DNA from: Pseudomonadota bacterium
GTDB taxonomy: Bacteria > Pseudomonadota > Alphaproteobacteria > Acetobacterales > Acetobacteraceae
Direction: 5' to 3'
Assembly (NCBI GenBank): GCA_021784255.1
Contig: JAJXSZ010000117.1
Span: 1-8,842, forward strand
Length of the DNA stretch: 8,842 bases
This document shows, piece after piece, positions 1-6,738 of this stretch (positions within the stretch are counted from its first letter, which is position 1; each line of letters begins with the position of its first letter). The translations under genes and the position numbers were made by a program. Under the pieces are notes generated by a model. That model did no database searches, was not told the origin of the DNA, and saw only the letters and a program-made list of their open reading frames with translations.

Positions 1-1503
1 TACTGCTGCGTGCACGCCGCCTATGCGCTGCGCGAGGCCGGGTTCGAGACCATCATGGTGAATTGCAACCCCGAAACGGTCTCGACCGACTACGATACCT
101 CCGACCGGCTCTATTTCGAGCCGCTGACCGCCGAAGACGTGACGTCGCTGATCGCGACCGAGCGCCAGCAGGGCCGGCTGCTCGGCTGCATCGTGCAGTA
201 TGGCGGGCAGACACCGCTGAAGCTGTCGCAGGCTCTGGCCAGGGCCGGCATCCCGATCCTCGGCACCTCGGCAGACGCGATCGATATCGCCGAGGACCGC
301 GAGCGCTTCCAGAAGCTGCTGCAGTCGCTCGGCCTGCGCCAGCCGGAAAACGGCACCGCGCGCAGCACCGAGGAGGCGGAGGTGGTGGCCGAGCGCATCG
401 GCTACCCGGTGGTGATCCGCCCCTCCTACGTGCTCGGCGGGCGGGCGATGGAGATCGTGCACGACCGCAGCGGGCTCGCGCGCTACATGCGCGAGGCGGT
501 GCGCGTCTCCGGCGACAACCCGGTGCTGATCGATCACTATCTCAACGATGCGATCGAGGTGGACGTGGACTGCATCGCCGACGGCGAGAGCGTGCATGTC
601 GCCGGCGTGATGGAGCATATCGAGGAGGCCGGCATTCATTCCGGCGATTCCGCCTGCGCGCTGCCCCCCTATACGCTCTCGCCGGCCATGGTCGCCGAGC
701 TCAAGGCCGAGACCGAGGCGATGGCCAAGGCCCTGGGCATCGTCGGCCTGATGAACGTGCAGTACGCGATCAAGGGCGACGAGGTGTTCGTGCTCGAGGT
801 CAATCCGCGCGCGTCGCGCACTGTGCCCTTCGTCGCCAAGGCGACGGGCCTGCCGGTCGCCAAGATCGGGGCCCGGGTGATGGCCGGGGCGAAGCTCGCC
901 TCGTTCGCCCTCGACGCCACCGCGCTGGTGCCGCACGTCGCGGTGAAGGAGGCGGTGTTCCCGTTCGCCCGTTTCCCCGACGTGGACACGATCCTCGGCC
1001 CGGAAATGAAATCGACCGGCGAGGTGATGGGGCTCGACACCAGCTTCCCGCGGGCCTTCCTCAAGAGCCAGATGGGCGCCGGGGTGCGGTTGCCGGAGAG
1101 CGGGCGCGCCTTCATTTCGGTGCGCGATTCCGACAAGGCGGCCGCGGTGGGCGTCGCGCGGCGCCTCGCCGAGATGGGCTTTTCGATCGTGGCCACGCGC
1201 GGCACCGCGCAGCGGCTGCGCGAGGCCGGGATCGAGGCGGAGGTCGTCAACAAGGTGCTGGAGGGGCGACCGCATTGCGTGGACGCGATCCGGTCCGGGG
1301 AGGTGCAGCTCGTCGTCAACACCGCCTCCGGCGCGCAGTCGGTCGCCGACAGTTTCGACATCCGTCGCAGCGCGCTCACCCATGGTGTGCCGCACTACAC
1401 GACGATGGCCGGCGCGCGGGCCGCGGCGCACGCCATCGCCGCGCTGCGATCGGGCTCCCTTGAAGTTGCGCCGCTGCAGGCTTATTTTCCACGGTCATTC
1501 TGA
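1..1503 (+). CDS. carB: Carbamoyl-phosphate synthase large subunit, C-terminal half (partial, 5' end outside window)
   Basis: Carbamoyl-phosphate synthase large chain makes carbamoyl phosphate from bicarbonate, ammonia (delivered by CarA) and two ATP, feeding pyrimidine and arginine synthesis in the cytoplasm. The reading frame is open from base 1, so about 500 C-terminal residues of a protein usually near 1070-1090 are present. Counting from the first codon, one sees the start of the second synthetase half (VNCNPETVSTDYDTSDRLYF near 19-38), the ATP-grasp signature RPSYVLGGRAMEIV at 140-153, the metal/ATP motif EVNPRASRTVPFV at 266-278, the oligomerisation stretch around LGPEMKSTGEVMG, and the C-terminal MGS-like allosteric domain from about 369, with TRGTA, NKVLEGRPH and NTASG motifs. 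The frame is intact to a TGA stop with the family's usual C-terminal end. The carB-greA order is common in Proteobacteria. Identification is secure. Confidence 0.98.
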   Translation, partial: YCCVHAAYALREAGFETIMVNCNPETVSTDYDTSDRLYFEPLTAEDVTSLIATERQQGRLLGCIVQYGGQTPLKLSQALARAGIPILGTSADAIDIAEDRERFQKLLQSLGLRQPENGTARSTEEAEVVAERIGYPVVIRPSYVLGGRAMEIVHDRSGLARYMREAVRVSGDNPVLIDHYLNDAIEVDVDCIADGESVHVAGVMEHIEEAGIHSGDSACALPPYTLSPAMVAELKAETEAMAKALGIVGLMNVQYAIKGDEVFVLEVNPRASRTVPFVAKATGLPVAKIGARVMAGAKLASFALDATALVPHVAVKEAVFPFARFPDVDTILGPEMKSTGEVMGLDTSFPRAFLKSQMGAGVRLPESGRAFISVRDSDKAAAVGVARRLAEMGFSIVATRGTAQRLREAGIEAEVVNKVLEGRPHCVDAIRSGEVQLVVNTASGAQSVADSFDIRRSALTHGVPHYTTMAGARAAAHAIAALRSGSLEVAPLQAYFPRSF

Positions 1504-1609
1504 CCAGCCGACGGCTGCGGGGCTAGCGCCCGGGAGCCGCCGGCTGTGGCGGAATTGCTGGAATCAAAACGAGATCCCCGCCACCAACCGCGAGTTGCCG
1601 AGGTTCGAC
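1504..1609. other. carB-greA intergenic spacer with small inverted repeats
   Basis: This 106-base spacer contains a 13-base palindrome (CAGCCGACGGCTG, 1505-1517) directly after the carB stop, and a short hairpin with CCGCC at 1537-1541 and GGCGG at 1548-1552. No run of T follows either, so neither reads as a Rho-independent terminator. I could not find a convincing -35/-10 pair. Whether greA is read through from carB or has its own promoter is therefore open. Confidence 0.4.
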
Positions 1610-1612
1610 GTG
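1600..1612 (+). promoter_or_regulatory. Ribosome binding site supporting a GTG start for greA
   Basis: GAGG at 1600-1603 sits 6 bases before the GTG at 1610-1612, a normal Shine-Dalgarno distance. The next in-frame ATG (1625) would lie 21 bases from this site and would remove the conserved N-terminal MQKFP residues. The site therefore favours the GTG as the true start. Confidence 0.6.
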
Positions 1613-2083
1613 CAGAAATTTCCCATGACCGCGCCGGGACTGCAACGCCTGGAAGACGAGCTGCGCACGCTGAAGAGCGTCGAGCGGCCGGCGATCATTC
1701 GTGCCATCGCCGAGGCGCGAAGCCATGGCGACCTTTCGGAGAACGCCGAATACCACGCGGCACGCGAGCGGCAGAGCTTCATCGAGGGGCGGATCGCCGA
1801 GCTCGAGGAGATCGTTTCGGCGGCCGAGGTGATCGACCCTGCCGGGCTTTCCGGCGCGCACGTGAAGTTCGGCGCGCATGTCCGGCTGGTGGACGAGGAG
1901 ACGGAACAGGAATCCTTCTACCAGATCGTCGGCGTGCACGAGGCGGACATCAAGGAGAAGCGGATCTCCATCTCTTCCCCGCTCGCCAAGGCGCTGATCG
2001 GCAAGAAGGCGGGCGATACGGTCTCCGTCCCCGCGCCGGGCGGCGATCGCAGCTACGAGATTCTCGCCGTCGACTACCGCTGA
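1610..2083 (+). CDS. greA: Transcription elongation factor GreA
   Basis: GreA enters the RNA polymerase secondary channel and stimulates cleavage of backtracked RNA, rescuing stalled elongation complexes. The frame gives 157 residues, close to the usual 157-158. An N-terminal coiled coil (about 1-75) carries the tip motif GDLSENAEYHAARE, and the C-terminal FKBP-like domain (about 80-157) contains FYQIVGVHEAD, ISISSPLAKALIGKKAGD and PGGDRSYEI. With the GTG start at 1610 the two acidic tip residues fall at D41 and E44, the same numbers as in E. coli GreA, and the N-terminus reads MQKFPMT as in alphaproteobacterial homologues. A longer in-frame upstream extension exists but has no GreA similarity. 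The alternative ATG at 1625 would give 152 residues. The gene follows carB by 106 bases and precedes a threonine ammonia-lyase gene by 7 bases. Confidence 0.96.
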   Translation: MQKFPMTAPGLQRLEDELRTLKSVERPAIIRAIAEARSHGDLSENAEYHAARERQSFIEGRIAELEEIVSAAEVIDPAGLSGAHVKFGAHVRLVDEETEQESFYQIVGVHEADIKEKRISISSPLAKALIGKKAGDTVSVPAPGGDRSYEILAVDYR

Positions 2084-2090
2084 GCGGACG

Positions 2091-3287
2091 ATGATCACGC
2101 TCGCGGATGTGCGCGCGGCCGCCGCGCGCATCGAAGGACGCATCCTGCGCACGCCAGCCGTTCCCTGCGCCGCGATCTCGCGCCTGGTGGAGGCGGAGGT
2201 CGTGCTCAAGCTCGACCATCTGCAGGCGACCGGGGCGTTCAAGGAGCGCGGCGCGGCCAACCGCCTGGCGCTGCTCTCGCCCGAGGAGCGCGGGCGCGGC
2301 GTGATCGCGATGTCCGCCGGGAACCATGCGCAGGCGGTGGCGCGACACGCCAGCCTGCTCGGCATCAAGGCGACGATCGTGATGCCGAAATACACGCCTT
2401 CGACCAAGGTGGTGCGCACCCAGGGCTGGGGCGCGCGCGTGGTGCTGCACGGCGAGATGCTCGCCGAGGCCGCCGAGCACGCGCACCAGCTGGCGGCCGC
2501 GGAAGGCCTGGTCTTCATCCATCCCTATGACGACGAGGCGGTGATGGCGGGCCAGGGCACGCTCGCCCTGGAGCTGCTGGCCGATTTCCCGGACCTCGAC
2601 ATGCTCGCGGTCCCGGTCGGCGGCGGCGGGCTGATCGCCGGGTGTGCGGTCGCCGCCTGCGCGCTCAAGCCGGGCATCGAGGTGGTGGGCGTCGAGGTTG
2701 CGGCCTATGCGGCGCTGGCGCAGCGCCTCGCGGGGCAGCCGGTTTCGGTGGGCGGCGCCACGATCGCCGAGGGCATCGCGGTGCGCGATATCGGCGAGAA
2801 GCCCTTCGCCGCGATCCGCGCCCATGTCGCCGAACTGCTCGTCGTGCCGGAGCGCGCGGTCGAGGCGGCGATCGCGCTGCTGGCCGAGGAAGCGAAGCTG
2901 GTCGTCGAGGGCGCGGGGGCCGCGGGCATTGCCGCGCTTATTGCGTTTCCGGAGCGGTTCGCCGGGCGCAAGGTGGGCGTGCCGGTCTGCGGCGGCAACA
3001 TCGACAGCCGCATTCACGCCAACGTGATGCTGCGCAACCTGCTGCGCGACGGCCGGCTGACGCGGCTGATCCTGGAAATCCCGGACCGGCCGGGCGTGCT
3101 CGCCGACATCGCCGGCTGCATCGGCACTGCCGGCGGCAACATCATCGACGTCTCGCATCACCGGCTGTTCGCCTCGCCCTCGGTGCAGGCCGCCCAGCTT
3201 GAGGTGATGTTCGAGGCGCGCGATTCGGCCCACGCGGCCGAGATCGTGGCCGCGCTGGAACGAAGCTACACGGTGCGCCGGGCCTGA
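2091..3287 (+). CDS. ilvA: Threonine ammonia-lyase (threonine dehydratase), short form with one ACT domain
   Basis: This PLP enzyme deaminates L-threonine to 2-oxobutanoate and ammonia, the first committed step to isoleucine, or serves threonine catabolism. The 398-residue protein has the fold type II catalytic domain (about 1-315): the PLP-binding lysine at K51 within TGAFKERGA, SAGNHAQ at 75-81, the phosphate-cradling glycine loop GGGGLIAG at 177-184, and CGGNIDS at 300-306. A single ACT domain follows (about 325-398, beginning LILEIPDRPGVLADIAG). E. coli IlvA (514 residues) has a longer regulatory region, so this belongs to the shorter one-ACT group, whose effector cannot be read from sequence. 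The ATG lies 7 bases after the greA stop with only a weak upstream site, suggesting cotranscription and perhaps coupling. The symbol reflects the family; a catabolic (tdcB-like) or serine-dehydratase role is possible. Confidence 0.9.
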   Translation: MITLADVRAAAARIEGRILRTPAVPCAAISRLVEAEVVLKLDHLQATGAFKERGAANRLALLSPEERGRGVIAMSAGNHAQAVARHASLLGIKATIVMPKYTPSTKVVRTQGWGARVVLHGEMLAEAAEHAHQLAAAEGLVFIHPYDDEAVMAGQGTLALELLADFPDLDMLAVPVGGGGLIAGCAVAACALKPGIEVVGVEVAAYAALAQRLAGQPVSVGGATIAEGIAVRDIGEKPFAAIRAHVAELLVVPERAVEAAIALLAEEAKLVVEGAGAAGIAALIAFPERFAGRKVGVPVCGGNIDSRIHANVMLRNLLRDGRLTRLILEIPDRPGVLADIAGCIGTAGGNIIDVSHHRLFASPSVQAAQLEVMFEARDSAHAAEIVAALERSYTVRRA

Positions 3288-3635
3288 ACGCGGCTCGCGT
3301 CCGGCCCGATGCCCGGGGCGGGCGCCCCCGCCGGCATGGCCGGGCTTGCCAGCAACCTCACGATCGGGCGGGACGGGCTTTGCCGCCTTTGCGCTCCAGG
3401 CCGCACAGCCTGCCGCCAACCGGATCGACGCGACGGCCGGCGCGCTCGCGGCTCGAGATCGTTGCCAATGCCCACCGGAATTCCATGACCGCTGCGGCGC
3501 GCCGGGACTGTCTCGGCAACGCGCGCGCATGCACCCTGCCCTCCACCCAAGTCGGGCGGCGAGGCGTCCCGGCTCGAGGTCACGGAGGCTTCCCTCTTTG
3601 ATGGCGGACGCCGGCGCTGGCGTGCGCCTCGTTGC

Positions 3636-3651
3636 TTATCCATATTGATAA
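3636..3651. promoter_or_regulatory. AT-rich near-palindrome, candidate operator
   Basis: The 16-base sequence TTATCCATATTGATAA matches its own reverse complement at 14 of 16 positions (TTATC and GATAA arms around ATAT). It is the most AT-rich island in the roughly 700-base spacer before the amidase operon. Such dyads often bind dimeric regulators, and the arms contain a T-N11-A spacing as in LysR-type sites, but no regulator gene is in the window. It lies about 350 bases before the first gene of the operon, and I could not define a -35/-10 pair next to it. An operator role is inference. Confidence 0.3.
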
Positions 3652-3988
3652 CGCCGCCGCCGCCGCGGGACGGAAGCTCGCCTGGCGCAGCGCGGCGCTA
3701 ACGCCCCCTTCGTTGCCGGACCTGGACCAGCCACCGCCGGGCCGTGCCCGGGCGATCCTTGAGGGGCTGTCCGGTGCGCCGCCAACGTTACGCAAGGCGA
3801 CCAAGACCGCCGGACTGCCCGGTGAGCGGAACCTCGCCGCCGCGCTGCCGCCTGCCGACCTCGTCCAGGTACTGGAGCATGCCGCAACGCTGCGCAGGGA
3901 AGGCGCCGGCGCTTCCCGACAGAAGCCGCCGGCGGGCGCTCCGACCGAGGTTGCGCGCCGTGCCATTGCGGCGCAGGCTCACGACGTT

Positions 3989-3993
3989 GGAGG
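3989..3993 (+). promoter_or_regulatory. Ribosome binding site of the first operon gene
   Basis: GGAGG lies 9 bases before the ATG at 4003. It is the clearest Shine-Dalgarno sequence in this part of the window and supports the small protein as a real translated gene and the first gene of the operon. Confidence 0.65.
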
Positions 3994-4002
3994 ATCACCA
4001 CC

Positions 4003-4200
4003 ATGGCAAGCCTGAGCCAGTCCGATTTCGCCGCGCTGCTCCGCCGGGCGGGGCTCGATCTTTCCGAGACCGAGATCGACGAACTCTACAAGGGCGGCTT
4101 TCAGCCCTTCGAGGCGATGATCGAGAACGTGCGCGCCGGCGGCTCGCGCCCCCGGGCGTCCGAGCCGGCCCACGTGTTCAGCGTCAACGATCTGGCATGA
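4003..4200 (+). CDS. GatC/AtzG-like small subunit of an amidase complex (DUF4089-like)
   Basis: This 65-residue protein has predicted helices at about 5-20 (SQSDFAALLRRAGL) and 22-45 (ETEIDELYKGGFQPFEAMIENV), then an extended tail ending EPAHVFSV. This layout, two helices and a belt-like tail with an 'EPAxVF' end, resembles AtzG, the small GatC-like partner that stabilises the 1-carboxybiuret hydrolase AtzE; such genes lie immediately before their amidase gene. Here the stop overlaps the amidase start (ATGA, 4197-4200), so the two are very likely translationally coupled and form a complex. It is shorter than true GatC (about 95 residues) and no gatB is present, so a tRNA amidotransferase role is unlikely. 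The family assignment is from remembered motif similarity; the complex is inference. A strong ribosome binding site precedes it. Confidence 0.72.
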   Translation: MASLSQSDFAALLRRAGLDLSETEIDELYKGGFQPFEAMIENVRAGGSRPRASEPAHVFSVNDLA

Positions 4201-5576
4201 CGCCCACCATCGCCGAAGCCGCTCGCGCCATTGCGGCAAGGACGCTCTCGCCGGTCGAACTGACCAGGGCCTGCCTCGCGCGGATCGAGGCCCGCGACCC
4301 GATCCTGCATGCCTTCATCCTGCGCACGCCCGAACGCGCCCTCGCCGAGGCGGGCGCGGCGGAGGCGCGGCAGATGCGTCGCACCCTGCGCGGGCCGCTC
4401 GACGGCATCCCGATCGGCCACAAGGACATCTACGCGACCGCCGGGCTGCCGACGACGGCGCATTCGCGCCTGCTCGCCGATCATGTGCCGGGCTCGGATG
4501 CACAGACCGTCGCGATGCTGAGCGGCGCCGGCGCGGTGCTGATGGGCAAGCTCGCAACGCATGAATTCGCCATCGGCGGCCCGAGTTTCGACCTTCCCTG
4601 GCCGCCGGCGCGCAACCCGTGGGATCCGACTCGTTTCACATCCGGCTCGTCCTCCGGCACCGGCGCGGCGGTCGCGGACGGCATGATCCTGGGTGGCACC
4701 GGGTCCGACACCGGTGGCTCGATCAGGGGGCCGGCGGCGCTGTGCGGGATCGCCGGCATCAAGCCGACCTATGGGCGGTGCTCGCGCCGGGGGATCGTCC
4801 CCCTGGCCTTTTCGCTCGACCACGCGGGCCCGCTCGCGTGGACGGCCGAGGATTGTGCGCTGCTGCTGCAGGCCATGGCGGGACACGACCCGCTCGACCC
4901 GGCCAGTGCCGATGTTCCGGTGCCGGATTTTTCGGCGGGGATCGGCGGCTCCGTGCAGGGTCTGCGCATCGGCGTGGTGCGGCATTTCCACGAGCGTGAC
5001 AATCCCGCGACGCCGGCCTGCGCGCGCGCCGTCGAGGACAGCGCCCGGGTGCTGGCCGCCGGTGGCGCCGCGCTGCGCGAGGTGACGCTGCCGCCGCTGA
5101 TGGATTACCAGGCCGCGAACAGCCTGATCCTGCAGGCCGAGGCCTGGACCCTGCACGAGCCATGGATCACCACGCGCTTCCGCGAATACGGCGAGATCAT
5201 GCGCTCACGCCTCGCGATGGGGGCGGTGATGAGCGCCGCCGACTACATCCAGGCCCTGCGGCGCCGGCGCGAGCTGGTGGCGGCAACTCGCGCGGGCATG
5301 GCCGAGCTCGAACTGCTGCTGGTGGCGGGCGCACAGTCCGAGGCCCCGCCGATCGATTCTGTACCGAAATGGACAGCGCTGGGCAGGCCGGGCTTCCTGG
5401 CGCCGTTCAACCTCACGGGCCTGCCCGCCCTCTCGGTCTGCGCGGGGTTCGGTGAGGGCGGGCTGCCGGTCGGCGTGCAGGTGGTCGGGCATGCCTGGCA
5501 GGAGCCGATCGTGTTTCGGGCCGGTCATGTGATCGAACGCGAGCTGGCCGAGCGCGGGCGACGGCCGCAAGGCTGA
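4197..5576 (+). CDS. Amidase-signature family hydrolase, AtzE-like, with small-subunit partner
   Basis: Amidase-signature enzymes hydrolyse C-N bonds of amides, ureas or related compounds using a Ser-cisSer-Lys triad. The 459-residue protein shows all three: K76 in GIPIGHKDIY, cis-Ser S151 in TSGSSSGTGAAVA and nucleophile S175 in GSDTGGSIRGPA. The Lys-to-nucleophile spacing (99 residues) and cisSer-to-nucleophile spacing (24) equal those of S. aureus GatA (K79, S154, S178) as I remember them. The C-terminal stretch FLAPFNLTGLPALSVCAGF and LPVGVQVVG is also typical. The ATG at 4197 overlaps the stop of the GatC-like gene; an upstream in-frame extension to 3744 exists but runs through that gene and the spacer and has no family similarity. 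The substrate cannot be read from sequence. No cyanuric acid hydrolase or allophanate hydrolase gene is nearby, so the s-triazine pathway is not indicated. Confidence 0.92.
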   Translation: MTPTIAEAARAIAARTLSPVELTRACLARIEARDPILHAFILRTPERALAEAGAAEARQMRRTLRGPLDGIPIGHKDIYATAGLPTTAHSRLLADHVPGSDAQTVAMLSGAGAVLMGKLATHEFAIGGPSFDLPWPPARNPWDPTRFTSGSSSGTGAAVADGMILGGTGSDTGGSIRGPAALCGIAGIKPTYGRCSRRGIVPLAFSLDHAGPLAWTAEDCALLLQAMAGHDPLDPASADVPVPDFSAGIGGSVQGLRIGVVRHFHERDNPATPACARAVEDSARVLAAGGAALREVTLPPLMDYQAANSLILQAEAWTLHEPWITTRFREYGEIMRSRLAMGAVMSAADYIQALRRRRELVAATRAGMAELELLLVAGAQSEAPPIDSVPKWTALGRPGFLAPFNLTGLPALSVCAGFGEGGLPVGVQVVGHAWQEPIVFRAGHVIERELAERGRRPQG

Positions 5577-5577
5577 G

Positions 5578-6729
5578 ATGCGCGCGCTGGGTGGGGCGAT
5601 CCGCGACGCGTTCCTGATCGATCCTGGCGCGTGCACGGTCAATCACGGTTCCTATGGCGCGACCCCGCGCGTGGTGCTGGCGGAACAGGACCGCTGGCGC
5701 GCGACGATGGAGGCGCAGACCTCGCACTTTTTCAGCCGTGTCCTGCCCGGCGCCCTGCGCGAGGCGGCGGGCCGGCTCGCCGCCCATGTCGGTGCGGCGC
5801 CCGAGGATCTCGCCTTCGTGCCGAACGCAACCACCGGGGTGAACGCGGTGCTGCGCTCGCTCGACATCGCGCCGGGCGACGAGATCCTGCTGCTGAGCCA
5901 TGTCTACGGCGCGGTGCGCAACACCGCGCGCTACGTGGCCGAACGGACCGGTGCGCGCCTGGTGGAAGCGCCCCTGCCCTGGCCCCGCCCGAACGCGGCG
6001 GACATCGTCGCGAACGTCGCCGCCGCGATAACACCGCGGACGCGGATCGCCGTGCTCGACCACATCACCTCGCCGAGCGCCGTGCTGGTGCCGATCGCGG
6101 AGCTGGTTGCGCTGTGCCGCGACCGCCGCGTGCGGGTGCTGGTGGATGGGGCGCACGCACCGGGCCAGGTGGCGCTCGATGTCGGCGCGCTCGGGGCCGA
6201 CTGGTACACCGGCAACGCGCATAAATGGCTGTTCGCGCCGAAGGGCTGCGCCTTCCTGCATGCGCGGCGGGAGGCGCAGCCGGGGTTGCATCCGGCGGTG
6301 ATCAGCCACGGGCTCGGTCGCGGCTTCGCCGCCGAATTCGACTGGACCGGAACGATCGATCCCAGTGCCTATCTGGCGATCGGGGCGGCGCTGGATTTCC
6401 ATGCCGCCCTGGGCGGCGCCGCGCTGATGGCGCGCAACGCGGCCCTGGCGGGAGCAGCGGCGATCAGGCTCGCCGCCCGGCTCGGAACCGAGACCGGGCA
6501 TGGCAACGGCGCCTGCGGCGCGATGGCAACCCTGCGCGTGCCCGGCCCGGGCACGCCGCCGGCGGCGGCCCTGTTGCGCGAACGGCTGCTGGAGGCGGGC
6601 TGCGATGCGCCGGTGCATGCGCTGCAGGGCGGGCTGTGGCTGCGCCTGTCCGCGCAGGCCTACAACGAGCCTGCCGACTACGACCGGCTCGGCACGATCC
6701 TGCAATCAGTGCTTCAGCGCAACGAATAG
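5578..6729 (+). CDS. Class V aminotransferase-fold PLP enzyme, isopenicillin-N-epimerase-like
   Basis: The 383-residue protein is a fold type I PLP enzyme of the aminotransferase class V group, closest in style to proteins annotated isopenicillin-N epimerase (CefD-like); members racemise, eliminate or cleave amino acid substrates. Visible features are the N-terminal FLIDPGACTVNHGSYGATP at 12-30, the phosphate-contact NATTGVN at 83-89, the PLP-pyridine aspartate D190 in LVDGAHAPGQ, the Schiff-base lysine K216 in DWYTGNAHKWLFAPKG, and EFDWTGTIDPSAYLAI at 253-268, typical of this subgroup. No cysteine-desulfurase active-site loop with catalytic Cys is seen. The ATG is separated by one base from the amidase stop, so translation is probably coupled. 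The start is well placed because the N-terminal strand begins soon after it. The reaction is unassigned; the operon suggests an amino acid or amine intermediate. Confidence 0.88.
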   Translation: MRALGGAIRDAFLIDPGACTVNHGSYGATPRVVLAEQDRWRATMEAQTSHFFSRVLPGALREAAGRLAAHVGAAPEDLAFVPNATTGVNAVLRSLDIAPGDEILLLSHVYGAVRNTARYVAERTGARLVEAPLPWPRPNAADIVANVAAAITPRTRIAVLDHITSPSAVLVPIAELVALCRDRRVRVLVDGAHAPGQVALDVGALGADWYTGNAHKWLFAPKGCAFLHARREAQPGLHPAVISHGLGRGFAAEFDWTGTIDPSAYLAIGAALDFHAALGGAALMARNAALAGAAAIRLAARLGTETGHGNGACGAMATLRVPGPGTPPAAALLRERLLEAGCDAPVHALQGGLWLRLSAQAYNEPADYDRLGTILQSVLQRNE

Positions 6730-6734
6730 GAGAG
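6728..6734 (+). promoter_or_regulatory. Ribosome binding site overlapping the upstream stop codon
   Basis: AGGAGAG at 6728-6734 overlaps the TAG stop (6727-6729) of the PLP-enzyme gene and lies 4 bases before the ATG at 6739. It fixes the start of the cyclase-family gene and ties its translation to the end of the preceding gene. Confidence 0.65.
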
Positions 6735-6738
6735 ACGC

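Larger units (their letters stand above)
3288..4002. other. Gene-poor 715-base stretch upstream of the amidase operon
   Basis: I recognise no protein, tRNA or rRNA here on either strand. Short open frames occur on both strands but are rich in Arg, Ala and Pro and lack familiar motifs, as expected for GC-rich non-coding DNA. GC-rich hairpins lie just after the ilvA stop (GGGGC 3315-3319 with GCCCC 3324-3328; CCGGC 3331-3335 with GCCGG 3339-3343) but no T run follows, so a Rho-independent terminator is not supported. A frame at 3632-4015 (TTG start, 127 residues) has a helical-looking middle and fairly normal codon choice, but overlaps the downstream start and resembles nothing I know. The stretch could hold the operon promoter and a leader, or the remains of a decayed gene. 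Confidence 0.5.

Noticed and set aside
1555..1583. Sigma-70 promoter before greA (TTGCTG at 1555-1560)
   Set aside because: No acceptable -10 sequence is found at 16-18 bases from it.
1382..1609. N-terminal extension of GreA into the end of carB
   Set aside because: The added residues are Arg/Pro-rich with no GreA similarity, while the GTG at 1610 gives the normal family length.
1950..3530. 526-residue open frame on the minus strand across greA, ilvA and the spacer
   Set aside because: Its product is rich in Arg, His, Gly and Asp without any family motif and lies opposite well-supported genes; it is a by-product of GC-rich codon bias.
3632..4015. 127-residue frame with a TTG start before the operon
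   Set aside because: No recognised motif, an unsupported start, and it runs 13 bases into the next gene past that gene's ribosome binding site; kept only as a question in the gap finding.
3744..4196. N-terminal extension of the amidase
   Set aside because: It runs through the spacer and the small GatC-like gene in another frame and has no amidase similarity; the overlapping ATG at 4197 fits the family start.
4003..5576. A tRNA amidotransferase GatCA pair
   Set aside because: The small protein is too short for GatC, no gatB is present and the genes sit with catabolic-type hydrolases.
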